64,000 nt of DNA, from the NCBI GenBank assembly GCA_963728545.1, contig CAVSKO010000002.1:3844001-3908000 (forward strand), given 5' to 3'. Below are positions 23,630 through 32,683 of this stretch, in pieces. Within the stretch, counting starts at the first letter, position 1. Each line of letters begins with the position of its first letter. The translations under genes were made by a program, and so were the position numbers. Under the pieces are notes generated by a model. It was not told where the DNA came from, ran no database searches, and worked only from the letters and a program-made list of their open reading frames with translations. This DNA comes from DASUNP01 sp963728545 (GTDB lineage Bacteria; Acidobacteriota; Blastocatellia; UBA7656).

Positions 23630-25656
23630 ACAAGTCGCCGCCGCCTGCTGACTATCATGATCATTATCACTAATGACGCAATCATCAACCAGATAAGCTC
23701 AGGCTCACTTCCGCTCTGCGTGCCTCCGCCTACTGCCTGGTCGCTGACTCCTGCCGGAAGCGGCAGCGGTTGATCGACATCCCTGGCCGGCCCCTGGGTA
23801 TTTCTCACGACTTCGTGAACCGCAATGAAGGATGTGTACTGAGTCAACAAGTTGTACTTCAATCCCAAGGCAGTGATTTGGCCGATCCGGTCTGCGTCCA
23901 AATCCCCGGAGCCGTAATCGGAAAGCTCGGCGATTCGCGACCTGGCCCACAGATAACGCAGCGCTCGATTGCCGTCATCCGGCTGAACACTGGCAACGTC
24001 CAAACGAGTCGAGTAATCTCCTTGTCCTGTTTTTCCCTGTAGCTCAAAAGTTCCGCCTACCGGGCCGCGCCATTTGCCAAAAAGAATTACAGGGCGATGG
24101 GCGAACAGGTCGGGGATGTGGGATAGGTTTACATCGTATATATCGAACCCGTCGGCGCGAAACTGGATGTTGGTTAAGACCGGGCTTTGAATATAGTCCC
24201 GGAATTTGGCTGCGACCTCGGAAGCTTCGCCCTCGTGAGTCACCACAAAAGCCTCGCCCATACCGGCTTTCGCCACGCCTTCGATCAGATAACGATTCAC
24301 TGACGAACCGATGCCGAAGGAGAACACGTTCGATTGATCCAGATGATCTCGTATGTAATCGAAGACTCCCTTCTCGCCTGAAATATAGCCGTCCGTTACG
24401 AGCACGATACTCCGCGAGACATCTGCGTTATGGGGAATGCTCATGGCGTTTTGGATTGCCGCAAGAAGCTCGGTCCCTCCGCCCCCGCGTTGTTGTTCAA
24501 TCAGATGAATCGCGTTAGAGATGTTCTGTTGATCCGCAGGAAGCGACTGTTTAGAGAGCACGGTGGAGTCTCCGGCGAACAAAACTACGTTGAACAAATC
24601 TGACGGCCTGAGTTGCCCGATCAAATCCCGCAGAAGCTGTTTGGAGGTTTCGAGAGGGAAACCGTCCATCGAGCCGGAAACATCTACCACAAAAATGTAC
24701 TCTCTATCGGGTATGTCCGCGCTCGCTATTCGTTCCGGCGGCTGAGCCATGTAGAGAAAAAAGTTCTCATCTTCACCCTGGTAGAGGACCAGGCCAGATG
24801 CGATCTGTTCTCCCGCCAGGCGATAGCGCAGAATAAAGTCACGATTCCCTTGAAACTGGTCTGCATCGTCCAGGGCAACCTTAGCGATGCTCGGACTCTG
24901 CCATTGCGGAAGAATCGGGTGGGAATCACATCTAAAGTCCCGGATGGGAACACCGGCTGAAACCCTGGCCGAAAGGTGAAACTCGCTCGTGGGTTTCTTT
25001 CCTTGATGTTGATACGGGCTTTTGATCCACTGATCTTCGCCAGACGCGCCGGACTCCGGCTGCGAGGAATAGCGCGGCCCAACAACCGTGGGAAAGACCA
25101 CCTCATAGACGCCATCCGTCGGCACTAAAAGCTCGGTATAGCGAAGCTGAATCTCAACCTGATCGCCGGGCATGATGTTGGCGAGACTCATTGAAAACAC
25201 GTTGGGTCTGTTTTGCTCCAGAAGAGATGCGCTTTTCCCTTCCTTCTTGGCCTGGTCGAATTCTGTTTTTGCTTTTTCCCGCTCTTTTATCTTGGCGACT
25301 ATGACTTGATCGCCGATTTGCATGCGCATCGCGTAAACGGCTGCGCGCGTAGATGCCGGAAAAACGTAACGCGCGTTGATCGGTCGCGAGCCTTCATTTC
25401 GATATGTTTGCAACACCGTCACATCGGCGATGATGCCTGAGACATTTATTTCAACGCGCGTATCTTTGAGAGGTAAACGATCTGTGTCAGGGTCTCCCTG
25501 GACAAAGAAATACGGCGAAAGAGTTTTATCTTGCTGAGTCTGCGCAGAAACAGAGACGGGTAAGAACGCGCCGGTAAATAGTATGAACGCGCCGGAAAAT
25601 GGTAATACCACGATCGCGATCAAAACTAAACAGACATATACTATTCTGAGTTTCAT
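23626..25656 (-). CDS. VIT and VWA domain protein, likely exosortase substrate
   Basis: A 676-aa exported protein. A signal peptide (MKLRIVYVCLVLIAIVVLPF) leads into a VIT domain (about 45-170; VLQTYRNEGSRPINARYVFP) and a VWA domain (about 290-460) with a MIDAS motif FVVDVSGSMDG. The C-terminus has a Gly-rich stretch, then SEPELIWLMIASLVIMIM and RRRRLV: a short signal, a helix and a basic end, as in PEP-CTERM-type sorting tails. I chose ATG at 25656 with AGAGGTG upstream; the open frame reaches 25944. It is co-translated with the exosortase. Such proteins are probably surface-exposed adhesins or matrix binders. Confidence 0.85.
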   Translation of the reverse strand: MKLRIVYVCLVLIAIVVLPFSGAFILFTGAFLPVSVSAQTQQDKTLSPYFFVQGDPDTDRLPLKDTRVEINVSGIIADVTVLQTYRNEGSRPINARYVFPASTRAAVYAMRMQIGDQVIVAKIKEREKAKTEFDQAKKEGKSASLLEQNRPNVFSMSLANIMPGDQVEIQLRYTELLVPTDGVYEVVFPTVVGPRYSSQPESGASGEDQWIKSPYQHQGKKPTSEFHLSARVSAGVPIRDFRCDSHPILPQWQSPSIAKVALDDADQFQGNRDFILRYRLAGEQIASGLVLYQGEDENFFLYMAQPPERIASADIPDREYIFVVDVSGSMDGFPLETSKQLLRDLIGQLRPSDLFNVVLFAGDSTVLSKQSLPADQQNISNAIHLIEQQRGGGGTELLAAIQNAMSIPHNADVSRSIVLVTDGYISGEKGVFDYIRDHLDQSNVFSFGIGSSVNRYLIEGVAKAGMGEAFVVTHEGEASEVAAKFRDYIQSPVLTNIQFRADGFDIYDVNLSHIPDLFAHRPVILFGKWRGPVGGTFELQGKTGQGDYSTRLDVASVQPDDGNRALRYLWARSRIAELSDYGSGDLDADRIGQITALGLKYNLLTQYTSFIAVHEVVRNTQGPARDVDQPLPLPAGVSDQAVGGGTQSGSEPELIWLMIASLVIMIMIVSRRRRLV

Positions 25657-26019
25657 AAATACACCTCTGCCTCCATTGGCAACCGGGTTGCCAATCAATT
25701 TGTAGAGGATTAAACCTCTTTTTTCATTTAGGCTGACCCTACGACAATGTCGGCGTGAGCATGTAACTTCGTGCCTTTTTACGCAGCCTGAGAACAGAAA
25801 ACTGCTGTCGGAACTGCTGCGCAGGATAACATCATCGTGAGCGTAATAGTTGTTTTGCGTCTCATCTTGCGCGTTAGATGTACGCGCGCGTAAGAGGTTG
25901 CTTGACGGGCAAGCGAAATTTGAAGACGCGTCGCACGCGCTCAATACTGGTTAGGGTTGTTATCAAGCTCGATACTTGAATATAATGCGGAAGAAATCCG
26001 GCACCAGAGTCTTAAGAGT

Positions 26020-27882
26020 ATGAGACATAAAATTATCCTTTTCGGCGGCAGGCGTAAGGGAGCGCAAGCTCGCTGGCTCGCCTTAATTCTGCTCGCAATC
26101 TTTTTTCTAACGCCCCTGTTCACGTCCGGCTTTGCTCAATCACAGAATTCCGCCGGGCGCGTATCGGGCGAGAAGTTTTATTGTGGTTATGATCCGAGCG
26201 GCGCTCTGGAGGGGTGGTATAACCACAGGCTGAACCTGTTAAGATTCAATGAAGGCAAAACGTCACAGGCCGATTTACTAACAAAGTCTGTATCTGCGGC
26301 GACGGTCGAAGACCGAAACGACATCGCCATCATACAGGACGACGGCCGTATCGTTATGCCGCCGAACAAATTCGATCTGAGCAATAAATCGCTGCTGTTT
26401 ACGCCCGAAGGCGACGGCTTTCGCATCACCCGCGACAACATTGCATTTACAAACGATCTCGGATCGCGCCTGACATTTTTTTACGCCGCAGGCAATGTGC
26501 TTGACGATTTCGATAACGGCTACAGGGATTATCGCATCACGGGCGCGCAGTTCCCTTTCTACGGCACACTCTATAGCGAGATTTATATAGGAGTAAACGG
26601 CTACATAACTTTCACGCAGGGCGACAATTCAGCTCGCCCGTCTGCGGCATCGCTCGCCACAGAGCTTCCGCGAATTTCGCCCCTGTGGGCAGACCTGAAT
26701 ATAGAGAGCCAGGGTGACATCTACTTTAATCGCCTGAGCGATCGCAACGTCATTACCTGGAACGGCGTGGGGCAATCTCTCCTCGCCGGCAAGAGCACAT
26801 TTCAAGTCGTCCTTTATGACGACGGTCGCATAGCTTTCGTCTACAAAAAGATCAAGGCGCGTTCTTCGCTCGTAGGCATATCGCCGGGCAATCAGAATCA
26901 GGACGCGCAGCCGCTTGATATGTCCAGGCCTCCCTCGACGGCTTTCAACTCAGCGGTGTTCGAATCGTTTTCAAAAGGCAAGCGGCTGGACGTGCCCGCG
27001 CTCACGCGCGCGTTTTACGGCGCGCACTCGGATTCCTTCGACACGCTATACATCTGGACCGATTTTCAGTTTGATAACGGCGCGGGCGTCGCGCATTCGT
27101 TCAACGTGCGCAATGACATTCAAGGCATAGGCTTAAACATCTTTGATCGCGGGGCGATCTATGGAAGCGCTTCGCGGCTTGCGACCATAGTCACGATGGG
27201 TAACATAGAGCAGGACTGGCCCGCGGACCCGGACGCGAATGTGGCGGGGCTTTTTTCGGCGCTAAAGATCGTAGCGCACGAGATGGGCCACCGATGGCTC
27301 GCTTATGTGCTGTTTGACGCCGAGCACGACATAAAAGACGATCTGCTGGGCCGCCAGAACGCGCATTGGAGTTTTCTTGCCGACACGCGCACGGTGGCTG
27401 AGGGGGGCTTTTCGTCTTTGATGGAAGGCAATTCATGGAAAGATGCGGGCAGCAATACTTTTACTACTCAGCAGACGTCGGCGAATTTTTTTAGCGAGCT
27501 GGATCAATACTTGATGGGGCTTCGTTCGGCGGATGAAGTGGGCCTTATCCCTTACCTTGAAGTTGACAGACAGACAAAAGATATTTTGCGCTGGAAATCG
27601 CCCGTCACAGGTTTTTCCATAAGCGCGACGCGCAAGACGACTACCGTGGAGCACATAGTCGAACGGTGTGGGCCGCGCGTGCCGGATGCGGCTAACGCGC
27701 CAAAAGATTTCCGCGTCGCTTTCATACTTCTTTTGGAGCGCGACACCCAGGCGGCGAACGGGACTATCACAAAACTGGATCGTTATCGTGATGCGCTCGT
27801 GCGTTATTTTCCTCCCGCAACCGATCGGCGCGCGACGCTCGACGGCTCGCTTGAAGGCACACGCTTGACCGCGCCAAACTAA
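26020..27882 (+). CDS. Secreted HExxH metalloprotease with nidogen-like region
   Basis: A 620-aa exported protein. The ATG at 26020 gives a short basic N-terminus and hydrophobic segment (WLALILLAIFFLTPLF) with cleavage near GFAQ. The first half (about 150-300) carries a nidogen/NIDO-like beta pattern (FPFYGTLYSEIYIGVNGYIT). The second half has a zincin motif, AHEMGHRW, near residue 410 and downstream GGFSSLMEGNSW. No C-terminal sorting tail is present. A protease or adhesin acting outside the cell is likely; the family is not one I can name with certainty. Confidence 0.7.
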   Translation: MRHKIILFGGRRKGAQARWLALILLAIFFLTPLFTSGFAQSQNSAGRVSGEKFYCGYDPSGALEGWYNHRLNLLRFNEGKTSQADLLTKSVSAATVEDRNDIAIIQDDGRIVMPPNKFDLSNKSLLFTPEGDGFRITRDNIAFTNDLGSRLTFFYAAGNVLDDFDNGYRDYRITGAQFPFYGTLYSEIYIGVNGYITFTQGDNSARPSAASLATELPRISPLWADLNIESQGDIYFNRLSDRNVITWNGVGQSLLAGKSTFQVVLYDDGRIAFVYKKIKARSSLVGISPGNQNQDAQPLDMSRPPSTAFNSAVFESFSKGKRLDVPALTRAFYGAHSDSFDTLYIWTDFQFDNGAGVAHSFNVRNDIQGIGLNIFDRGAIYGSASRLATIVTMGNIEQDWPADPDANVAGLFSALKIVAHEMGHRWLAYVLFDAEHDIKDDLLGRQNAHWSFLADTRTVAEGGFSSLMEGNSWKDAGSNTFTTQQTSANFFSELDQYLMGLRSADEVGLIPYLEVDRQTKDILRWKSPVTGFSISATRKTTTVEHIVERCGPRVPDAANAPKDFRVAFILLLERDTQAANGTITKLDRYRDALVRYFPPATDRRATLDGSLEGTRLTAPN

Positions 27883-27911
27883 CGCGCCGGATAGGGGTCT
27901 TACGAAAAGGC

Positions 27912-27950
27912 GAAAGCCCGCAATCATCATATTGATGATTGCGGGCTTTC
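27912..27950. terminator. Strong intrinsic terminator
   Basis: An 18-bp perfect stem (GAAAGCCCGCAATCATCA, 27912-27929, with its complement 27933-27950) with a 3-nt loop follows the metalloprotease gene and ends in a T-rich stretch. Confidence 0.8.
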
Positions 27951-28075
27951 GATCTTTAGTCGTTAAACTAGAGAGATGCGATCAGGGAATTTTTTTGCGC
28001 GGGGTCCGTGTTGCGCGCAGTCTTACGTGGGGCGCTGCGCGACGGTTGTCCCAGCACTTGAAGCTTGACGCGTTG

Positions 28076-28666
28076 TCAACCGAAAGCTACTGCTTCCTTG
28101 TAGGACGAGAAGTAAATGTCAATCGTGCGTCCCTTGATTCTCGCTCCCGTGTCCAAAACAGTATATTGCCCCGTATACCTTCCGGCTCGTATATGTACGA
28201 CCGTGCCTAGAGGTAAGACGCGAGGATCGGCTGCTATAACGCCGGGCCGTGTGAACTCGCCCGAAGCGGTGCGGCCTTTGAGGCAATACGCGGTTGCATG
28301 GAAATCTGCCGGGTCAGCATTCACGTCCTCTATCTTGAGGCGCTCAGTTTTGAGGCTCTCTTTAGAGGGATTACTGATAACGCCCTTTGTGGCGTCTATG
28401 TCCGGCAGAGACGTGGGCAGAGAGTTGATCGAAGTTGACTTCGATTCTTCGACTATACGCTTTGAAGTGATCGCATCTGCTTTACCAAGCAAGTCTTTGA
28501 AAGTGCCTGGTATCTCCATCGATTCAACCTGAGATGATTTATCGGCGGGAGGGTTTTCGGCGGCTTGCGCCAGTCCATTTAGTGAAAACCCGATTGTAAA
28601 GATCGCGAAGATTGTTAATCCTGAGGTGAGGCCATTACTGAATCTACAGCTGGGGGAATGATTCAT
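28076..28666 (-). CDS. 3D-domain (MltA-like) secreted protein
   Basis: A 196-aa exported protein. The N-terminal hydrophobic segment is a signal peptide (FAIFTIGFSLNGLAQA). The last ~80 residues are a 3D domain with the three conserved aspartates: ATAYCLKG..., GVIAADPRVLPLGT, TVLDTGARIKG and TIDIYFSS. This is the double-psi beta-barrel found in lytic transglycosylases and resuscitation-factor-like wall hydrolases. It should act on peptidoglycan in the periplasm. AGGAGG precedes the ATG. A long untranslated leader of over 300 bp precedes it, so leader-RNA control is possible. Confidence 0.8.
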   Translation of the reverse strand: MNHSPSCRFSNGLTSGLTIFAIFTIGFSLNGLAQAAENPPADKSSQVESMEIPGTFKDLLGKADAITSKRIVEESKSTSINSLPTSLPDIDATKGVISNPSKESLKTERLKIEDVNADPADFHATAYCLKGRTASGEFTRPGVIAADPRVLPLGTVVHIRAGRYTGQYTVLDTGARIKGRTIDIYFSSYKEAVAFG

Positions 28667-29043
28667 TCTGCCTCCTGCTTATGTGGTTAATGATTTGCCC
28701 CGAATGGTGTCAACAAAGCTAGGAATCCCACCTGGCTCGTCGCTGTATTGCTTCAAAACACCAAACGGCACCTTCCGCTAAAGGAGCGCCAGTATACCAT
28801 GCGGGGTCAAGCATTCCGACACATAAGATCGCCCGTATGCTGGCTCGACCGGCTGACGCGTCCGGTTTACTTGCGAGGTGGCAACAGCTTATGCCTACTT
28901 GTTGCAATTTTCTTGTGAAACCGTTGTTCCCGTAAGTGCTGAAAATACACTGTTTGAGCTTCGTAACCTTTAGAAACAAATGCCTTTAGAGGCTACCGGA
29001 TGTTTTTATTGACTGTAATGTTTTTTGACAATTCTGTTGTGAG
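28667..29043. other. Long leader region of the 3D-domain gene
   Basis: No convincing gene. On the minus strand it contains several short self-complementary pieces (such as ACCGGACGCGTCAGCCGGT). Leaders of 3D/Rpf-type wall hydrolases in other bacteria often hold c-di-AMP riboswitches, but I could not match that consensus here. Confidence 0.35.
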
Positions 29044-29658
29044 TTATTGAGGTGGAGTTTGCGCCTTTCGAACAAAGCGCGGCCAGTAAATGACGATCAA
29101 GCGATAAGCTAAAAGCGCGACCAGCACTACTCCAAACCAGAGCGGCTGACGGGTGTCGGCTTTCACCAGTAACCAGAAATGAAGCACTCCACAAGCGGCA
29201 GCGACGTAGACGCTTTTGTGCAAAAGGCGCCAGCGCTTTCCGCCCAATCGCTTGACCATCGCGTTTGTCGAAGTGACGGCGAGCGGGACCATCAGAAAGA
29301 AAGCCAGCATGCCTACGGCAATGAAAGGCCGCTTTACGATGTCACCGGCGGCCGCCCGGAGATTAAAGAATTTGTCGAACCAGACATAAGCCGTCAGGTG
29401 AAGACACCCGTAAAAGAATGCATAGAGGCCGAGCATGCGGCGGAGCTTTATTAGCCATGGGAGGCCGAGCAGTTTTCTTAGCGGCGTGACGGCGAGCGAT
29501 ATTAATAGAAAGACGAGCGTGAGTGTTCCCGTCGTGTGCGTGACGAACTCTAAAGGGTTAGCGCCCAGGCGGTGATGATATGCATCCCAGCCGAGCAGCA
29601 CTATCGGCACAAGGCTGTTTATAAAGACGACTAACCGAGCAAACTTGATCTCTTGCAT
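29044..29658 (-). CDS. msrQ: Heme-binding membrane subunit of methionine sulfoxide reductase
   Basis: A 204-aa membrane protein with about six helices of the ferric-reductase-like family. Typical motifs are the first helix ending WDAYHH, the GTLTLVFLL segment, YAFFYGCLHLTAYVWFD and the loop KRWRLLHKSVYVAAACGVLHFWL, whose histidines bind heme b. MsrQ passes electrons from quinones or flavin reductase to MsrP. It starts 11 bp after msrP on the same strand, the usual gene order. Confidence 0.92.
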   Translation of the reverse strand: MQEIKFARLVVFINSLVPIVLLGWDAYHHRLGANPLEFVTHTTGTLTLVFLLISLAVTPLRKLLGLPWLIKLRRMLGLYAFFYGCLHLTAYVWFDKFFNLRAAAGDIVKRPFIAVGMLAFFLMVPLAVTSTNAMVKRLGGKRWRLLHKSVYVAAACGVLHFWLLVKADTRQPLWFGVVLVALLAYRLIVIYWPRFVRKAQTPPQ

Positions 29659-29669
29659 AGCGGTTCCGC

Positions 29670-30638
29670 TCAGTAGTAATGCTTCAAATCCATCCCATCG
29701 TAAAGGTGCGCGACCTGATCGCCGTATCCGTTAAACATCAAGGTGTCTCTCAAACCGAATTCGCCTATGCGGCGCTCTCTCGCCTGGCTCCAGCGCGGGT
29801 GGCTCACCTCAGGGTTGACGTTAGAATAAAAACCGTATTCGTCGGGCGCGGCGAGATTCCATGTGGTCGGGGGTTGAGATTCTACAAAGCGAATCTTGAC
29901 GATCGATTTAATGCTCTTGAACCCGTATTTCCAGGGGACTACCAGACGGAGCGGCGCTCCGTTTTGAGCCGGGAGTTGTTTGCCGTAAAGCCCTGTCGAG
30001 AGGATCGCGAGCGGGTGCATAGCTTCATCCAGCCGCAGCCCTTCGACATAAGGCCAGTCCAACACTCGCGAGTCTTGATTCGGCATTCGCTTCGGATCAT
30101 AAAGCGTCACGAAATGGACATACTTCGCCTGCGACGTAGGCTCGACCTGGCTTATCAACCGCGCGAGCGGAAACCCTAGCCACGGGATTACCATCGACCA
30201 GCCTTCGACGCAGCGGAGCCGGTAGACGCGCTCTTCGACCGTGTAGAGCTTTAACAGATCATCGATGTCAAAAGTTTTCGGCTTGTTGACGTAGCCTTCG
30301 ACCGAGACGGTCCAGGGGCGCGTGACGAAGTTCTGCGTCCTTCGAGCGACAGACTGTTTGCCGGTCGAGAATTCGTAAAAGTTATTATAGTTTGTGATGT
30401 CTTCGTAATTGGTCAGGCTCTCGCCGCCCATCAAGCCGGGCGATTCAGGATTGAGATTAGAAGGATCGCCCGTGGTGAGTGGCTGTCGGCCGGTTGCGGT
30501 AAGGCTGCGGTAAAGAAATCCCGTCCCGATAGTAGTCGCGGCCAGTATGCTTGCGCGCAGAAAAGTGCGGCGATTAAGATAAACGCCTTCGTCCGTGATC
30601 TCGCTCGATTTTATATCTTCAGGTTTCTTAATCAGCAT
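29670..30638 (-). CDS. msrP: Periplasmic methionine sulfoxide reductase, molybdenum subunit
   Basis: A 322-aa molybdopterin enzyme of the sulfite-oxidase fold that repairs oxidised methionines in envelope proteins. The N-terminus has a twin-arginine motif (NRRTFLRA) and hydrophobic stretch, so it is Tat-exported with cofactor loaded. The molybdenum-ligating cysteine lies in YRLRCVEGWSMVIPW, and NGAPLRLVVPWKYGFKSIK is a family motif. Length matches E. coli MsrP. It is co-transcribed with msrQ. Confidence 0.93.
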   Translation of the reverse strand: MLIKKPEDIKSSEITDEGVYLNRRTFLRASILAATTIGTGFLYRSLTATGRQPLTTGDPSNLNPESPGLMGGESLTNYEDITNYNNFYEFSTGKQSVARRTQNFVTRPWTVSVEGYVNKPKTFDIDDLLKLYTVEERVYRLRCVEGWSMVIPWLGFPLARLISQVEPTSQAKYVHFVTLYDPKRMPNQDSRVLDWPYVEGLRLDEAMHPLAILSTGLYGKQLPAQNGAPLRLVVPWKYGFKSIKSIVKIRFVESQPPTTWNLAAPDEYGFYSNVNPEVSHPRWSQARERRIGEFGLRDTLMFNGYGDQVAHLYDGMDLKHYY

Positions 30639-30668
30639 ATCGCTTCCTTACTCAGGGCTATTAATATT

Positions 30669-31148
30669 TTATTCCATTAAGTGAGAGGAAGCGAGGTTCG
30701 CGCATTCGCGTACGATCAAATCGACTGTTGGCTCAAGCGCGGCTTCTAGTGCCGGGCTGAGCCGGTCCGTGAAAGGATTAATCTCACCGGCCTCCGCCCC
30801 AATCACCACGACCTCTGGCACATCGCGCCCGGCGAACGCACCCATCATTGCCGCCAGCAGATGGTTAACGCCAAGCTGGTGCAGACTGTATGCCTCATCG
30901 GGCGCTTCAATCTCATCCAGCGCTAAACGACGTACGCGGCCCGGCGCACCGCCGGTCTTGAGCGCGTCCACAATCACCGCTTTGCGGCAATCTTCAAAGT
31001 AACCGAGCGCCGCAAGTCCAGCAGTGCCCGCTTCAAACACTTTGACGTAAGCGGACAAATCGCGTCGGCCGCGCAGGCGCTGAAACACCCGGATGCCGAA
31101 GCCGTCGTCGCCTTGCCAGAGATTGCCGAAGCAGACCACGTGGATCAT
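30669..31148 (-). CDS. [NiFe]-hydrogenase maturation endopeptidase
   Basis: A 159-aa HyaD/HupD-like protease that trims the C-terminal tail of the hydrogenase large subunit after nickel insertion. The motif CFGNLWQGDDGFGIRV has the Gly-Asn/Asp-Asp metal-sensing site; a second Asp lies in VIVDALKTGG and a His in YSLHQLGVNHLL. The ATG overlaps the stop of the large-subunit gene (TGATG), so the products are made in step. The open frame extends 5' to 31235, but that part is inside the large-subunit gene. Confidence 0.88.
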   Translation of the reverse strand: MIHVVCFGNLWQGDDGFGIRVFQRLRGRRDLSAYVKVFEAGTAGLAALGYFEDCRKAVIVDALKTGGAPGRVRRLALDEIEAPDEAYSLHQLGVNHLLAAMMGAFAGRDVPEVVVIGAEAGEINPFTDRLSPALEAALEPTVDLIVRECANLASSHLME

Positions 31149-32683
31149 CACACGAGAAAAGTCCTCTTCTTTCCGCTCTTCACAAAATGCACCGTGCAGA
31201 CTAGGCACGCGTCGTGGGAGCGGACGACGTGACACAATTCAATCGGGTTATCGAGGTCTTTGATTTCCAGGCCGATGAAGCTCTCCTCCCAGTGCCCGCG
31301 TCGGCCCGATGAATCGCGCGGTGAGCCGTTCCAGCTTGTCGGCGTGATCACCTGATAATTGGCGATCTTGCCGTTTTTGATCTTCACCCAATGCCCCAGG
31401 CTCCCGCGCGAGGCATTGATCAGGCCACAACCTTCGCCCTCGGCTTCAGTCGCGGATTTGATGAAGGTCGGTTCGTCGAAATGCTGCTGCAACTCGATAA
31501 TCGTCCGGCGCATTTGTTGGAGCAGGGACACGGGCCTGTGGAGTCGCGTGAATTGCCGCAGCCAGGTGTTCGCGCCCTCCGCTTGGAAGAAGGAAGTGAG
31601 CAGCGGGTCTCCAGCGATTACCAGGTCTGACAGCGGGCCGAGTTGCACTACCTGGTTCTTGTAGCGCGGAGCCTTGGCGTAAGTGTAACGGTCGTCATCG
31701 GGTTGATAATCAGGCCGTGTTTCGCCATCCGACGGATGGCGTCCGCCGCCGTAGTCAACATACCAGGAGTAACGCACATGTTCAGCGACCTGGCGCTGAT
31801 CGAACTGTTCGATCTGGCCCGCCTGGCCTTTGTAGAAACCGGCGGGTTGCAAGCACTGGCGGCTAGTGAAGGGCGTATGCCATCCTTCGGGATCGTAGTA
31901 GCAGCCGGCGCTGAGCAGATGCGGCGTGCCCTGGCCTGTTTGATGCAGGCCGAGCGCGCGGCCAAAGCGTGAGAAGACGCCCACGGCGCTTTGCCGGTGC
32001 GCTTCATTCTCATCGAGCCACGCGAAGAAGTCGGCCATCGTGCTTAGCGCGAGCCACTGCTCTGTGCGACAGCCCAGCACCGTCTGCTCGTACCATTGCG
32101 TATAGGTGTCAATCGCCGTCAAACAGGCTGCCAAGCTCTCGGCCGTCAGCGGACAGGTCACGCCGCCGGGCACCATATACGTCGCATGAGGCCACTGGCC
32201 GCCGAAGGCTATGACAATGCCCAGGATCTGTTTTGAATGATGGACGGCCTCTCTGGCGACGCGGCCTTTGAACGGCGGCTCAAAGAGTTCGAGCGCCTCG
32301 TCATACAACGGCTGGCCGCGATAAGCCTGGTTGCAGAAATCGGGCGCGAACATCAAAAAAGTATGGCGCGCATCGCTCATCACCGCCTCCGCCATCAGGC
32401 AGAGATTGCGAATGCGCGTGCCGTTGGGGGCAAGCGGAGATTGAAAAGCCACCTCCAGCGCCGAGGTGGCGGCGTAGAGTTGTGAGGTGCTGCAAATGCC
32501 GCAGATGCGCGGCGTGATGACGAGCGCATCTTTCGGATCGCGCCCAACCAGAATCTGCTCGTAGCCGCGATACATCGTGCCGACACACCAGGCGTCAGTG
32601 ACCGTGTGTCCGTCAACCTCAAGCTTGATTTCGAGGTCGCCTTCGACACGATTCATATCAATCTTGATAATTTGCTTAGCCAT
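31148..32683 (-). CDS. [NiFe]-hydrogenase large subunit
   Basis: A 511-aa nickel-iron subunit. The N-terminal metal-binding motif is RICGICSTSQ (about 60); the C-terminal one is SHDACLVCTVH, with a 12-residue tail after the His (FVKSGKKRTFLV) to be cut by the downstream protease. The usual DPCxxC is DACxxC here. The enzyme oxidises H2. The sequence resembles uptake hydrogenases of the group 2/related type more than the Tat-exported group 1 enzymes. It overlaps the small-subunit gene by 8 bp. Cofactor assembly (hyp) genes are not in the window. Confidence 0.9.
   Translation of the reverse strand: MAKQIIKIDMNRVEGDLEIKLEVDGHTVTDAWCVGTMYRGYEQILVGRDPKDALVITPRICGICSTSQLYAATSALEVAFQSPLAPNGTRIRNLCLMAEAVMSDARHTFLMFAPDFCNQAYRGQPLYDEALELFEPPFKGRVAREAVHHSKQILGIVIAFGGQWPHATYMVPGGVTCPLTAESLAACLTAIDTYTQWYEQTVLGCRTEQWLALSTMADFFAWLDENEAHRQSAVGVFSRFGRALGLHQTGQGTPHLLSAGCYYDPEGWHTPFTSRQCLQPAGFYKGQAGQIEQFDQRQVAEHVRYSWYVDYGGGRHPSDGETRPDYQPDDDRYTYAKAPRYKNQVVQLGPLSDLVIAGDPLLTSFFQAEGANTWLRQFTRLHRPVSLLQQMRRTIIELQQHFDEPTFIKSATEAEGEGCGLINASRGSLGHWVKIKNGKIANYQVITPTSWNGSPRDSSGRRGHWEESFIGLEIKDLDNPIELCHVVRSHDACLVCTVHFVKSGKKRTFLV

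Noticed and set aside
28719..28979. 86-codon minus-strand frame in the 3D-gene leader
   Set aside because: No Shine-Dalgarno, no domain, and reading direction places it in the untranslated leader.
28667..29043. Possible c-di-AMP riboswitch before the 3D-domain gene
   Set aside because: Position and gene type fit, but the conserved core could not be found on the minus strand.
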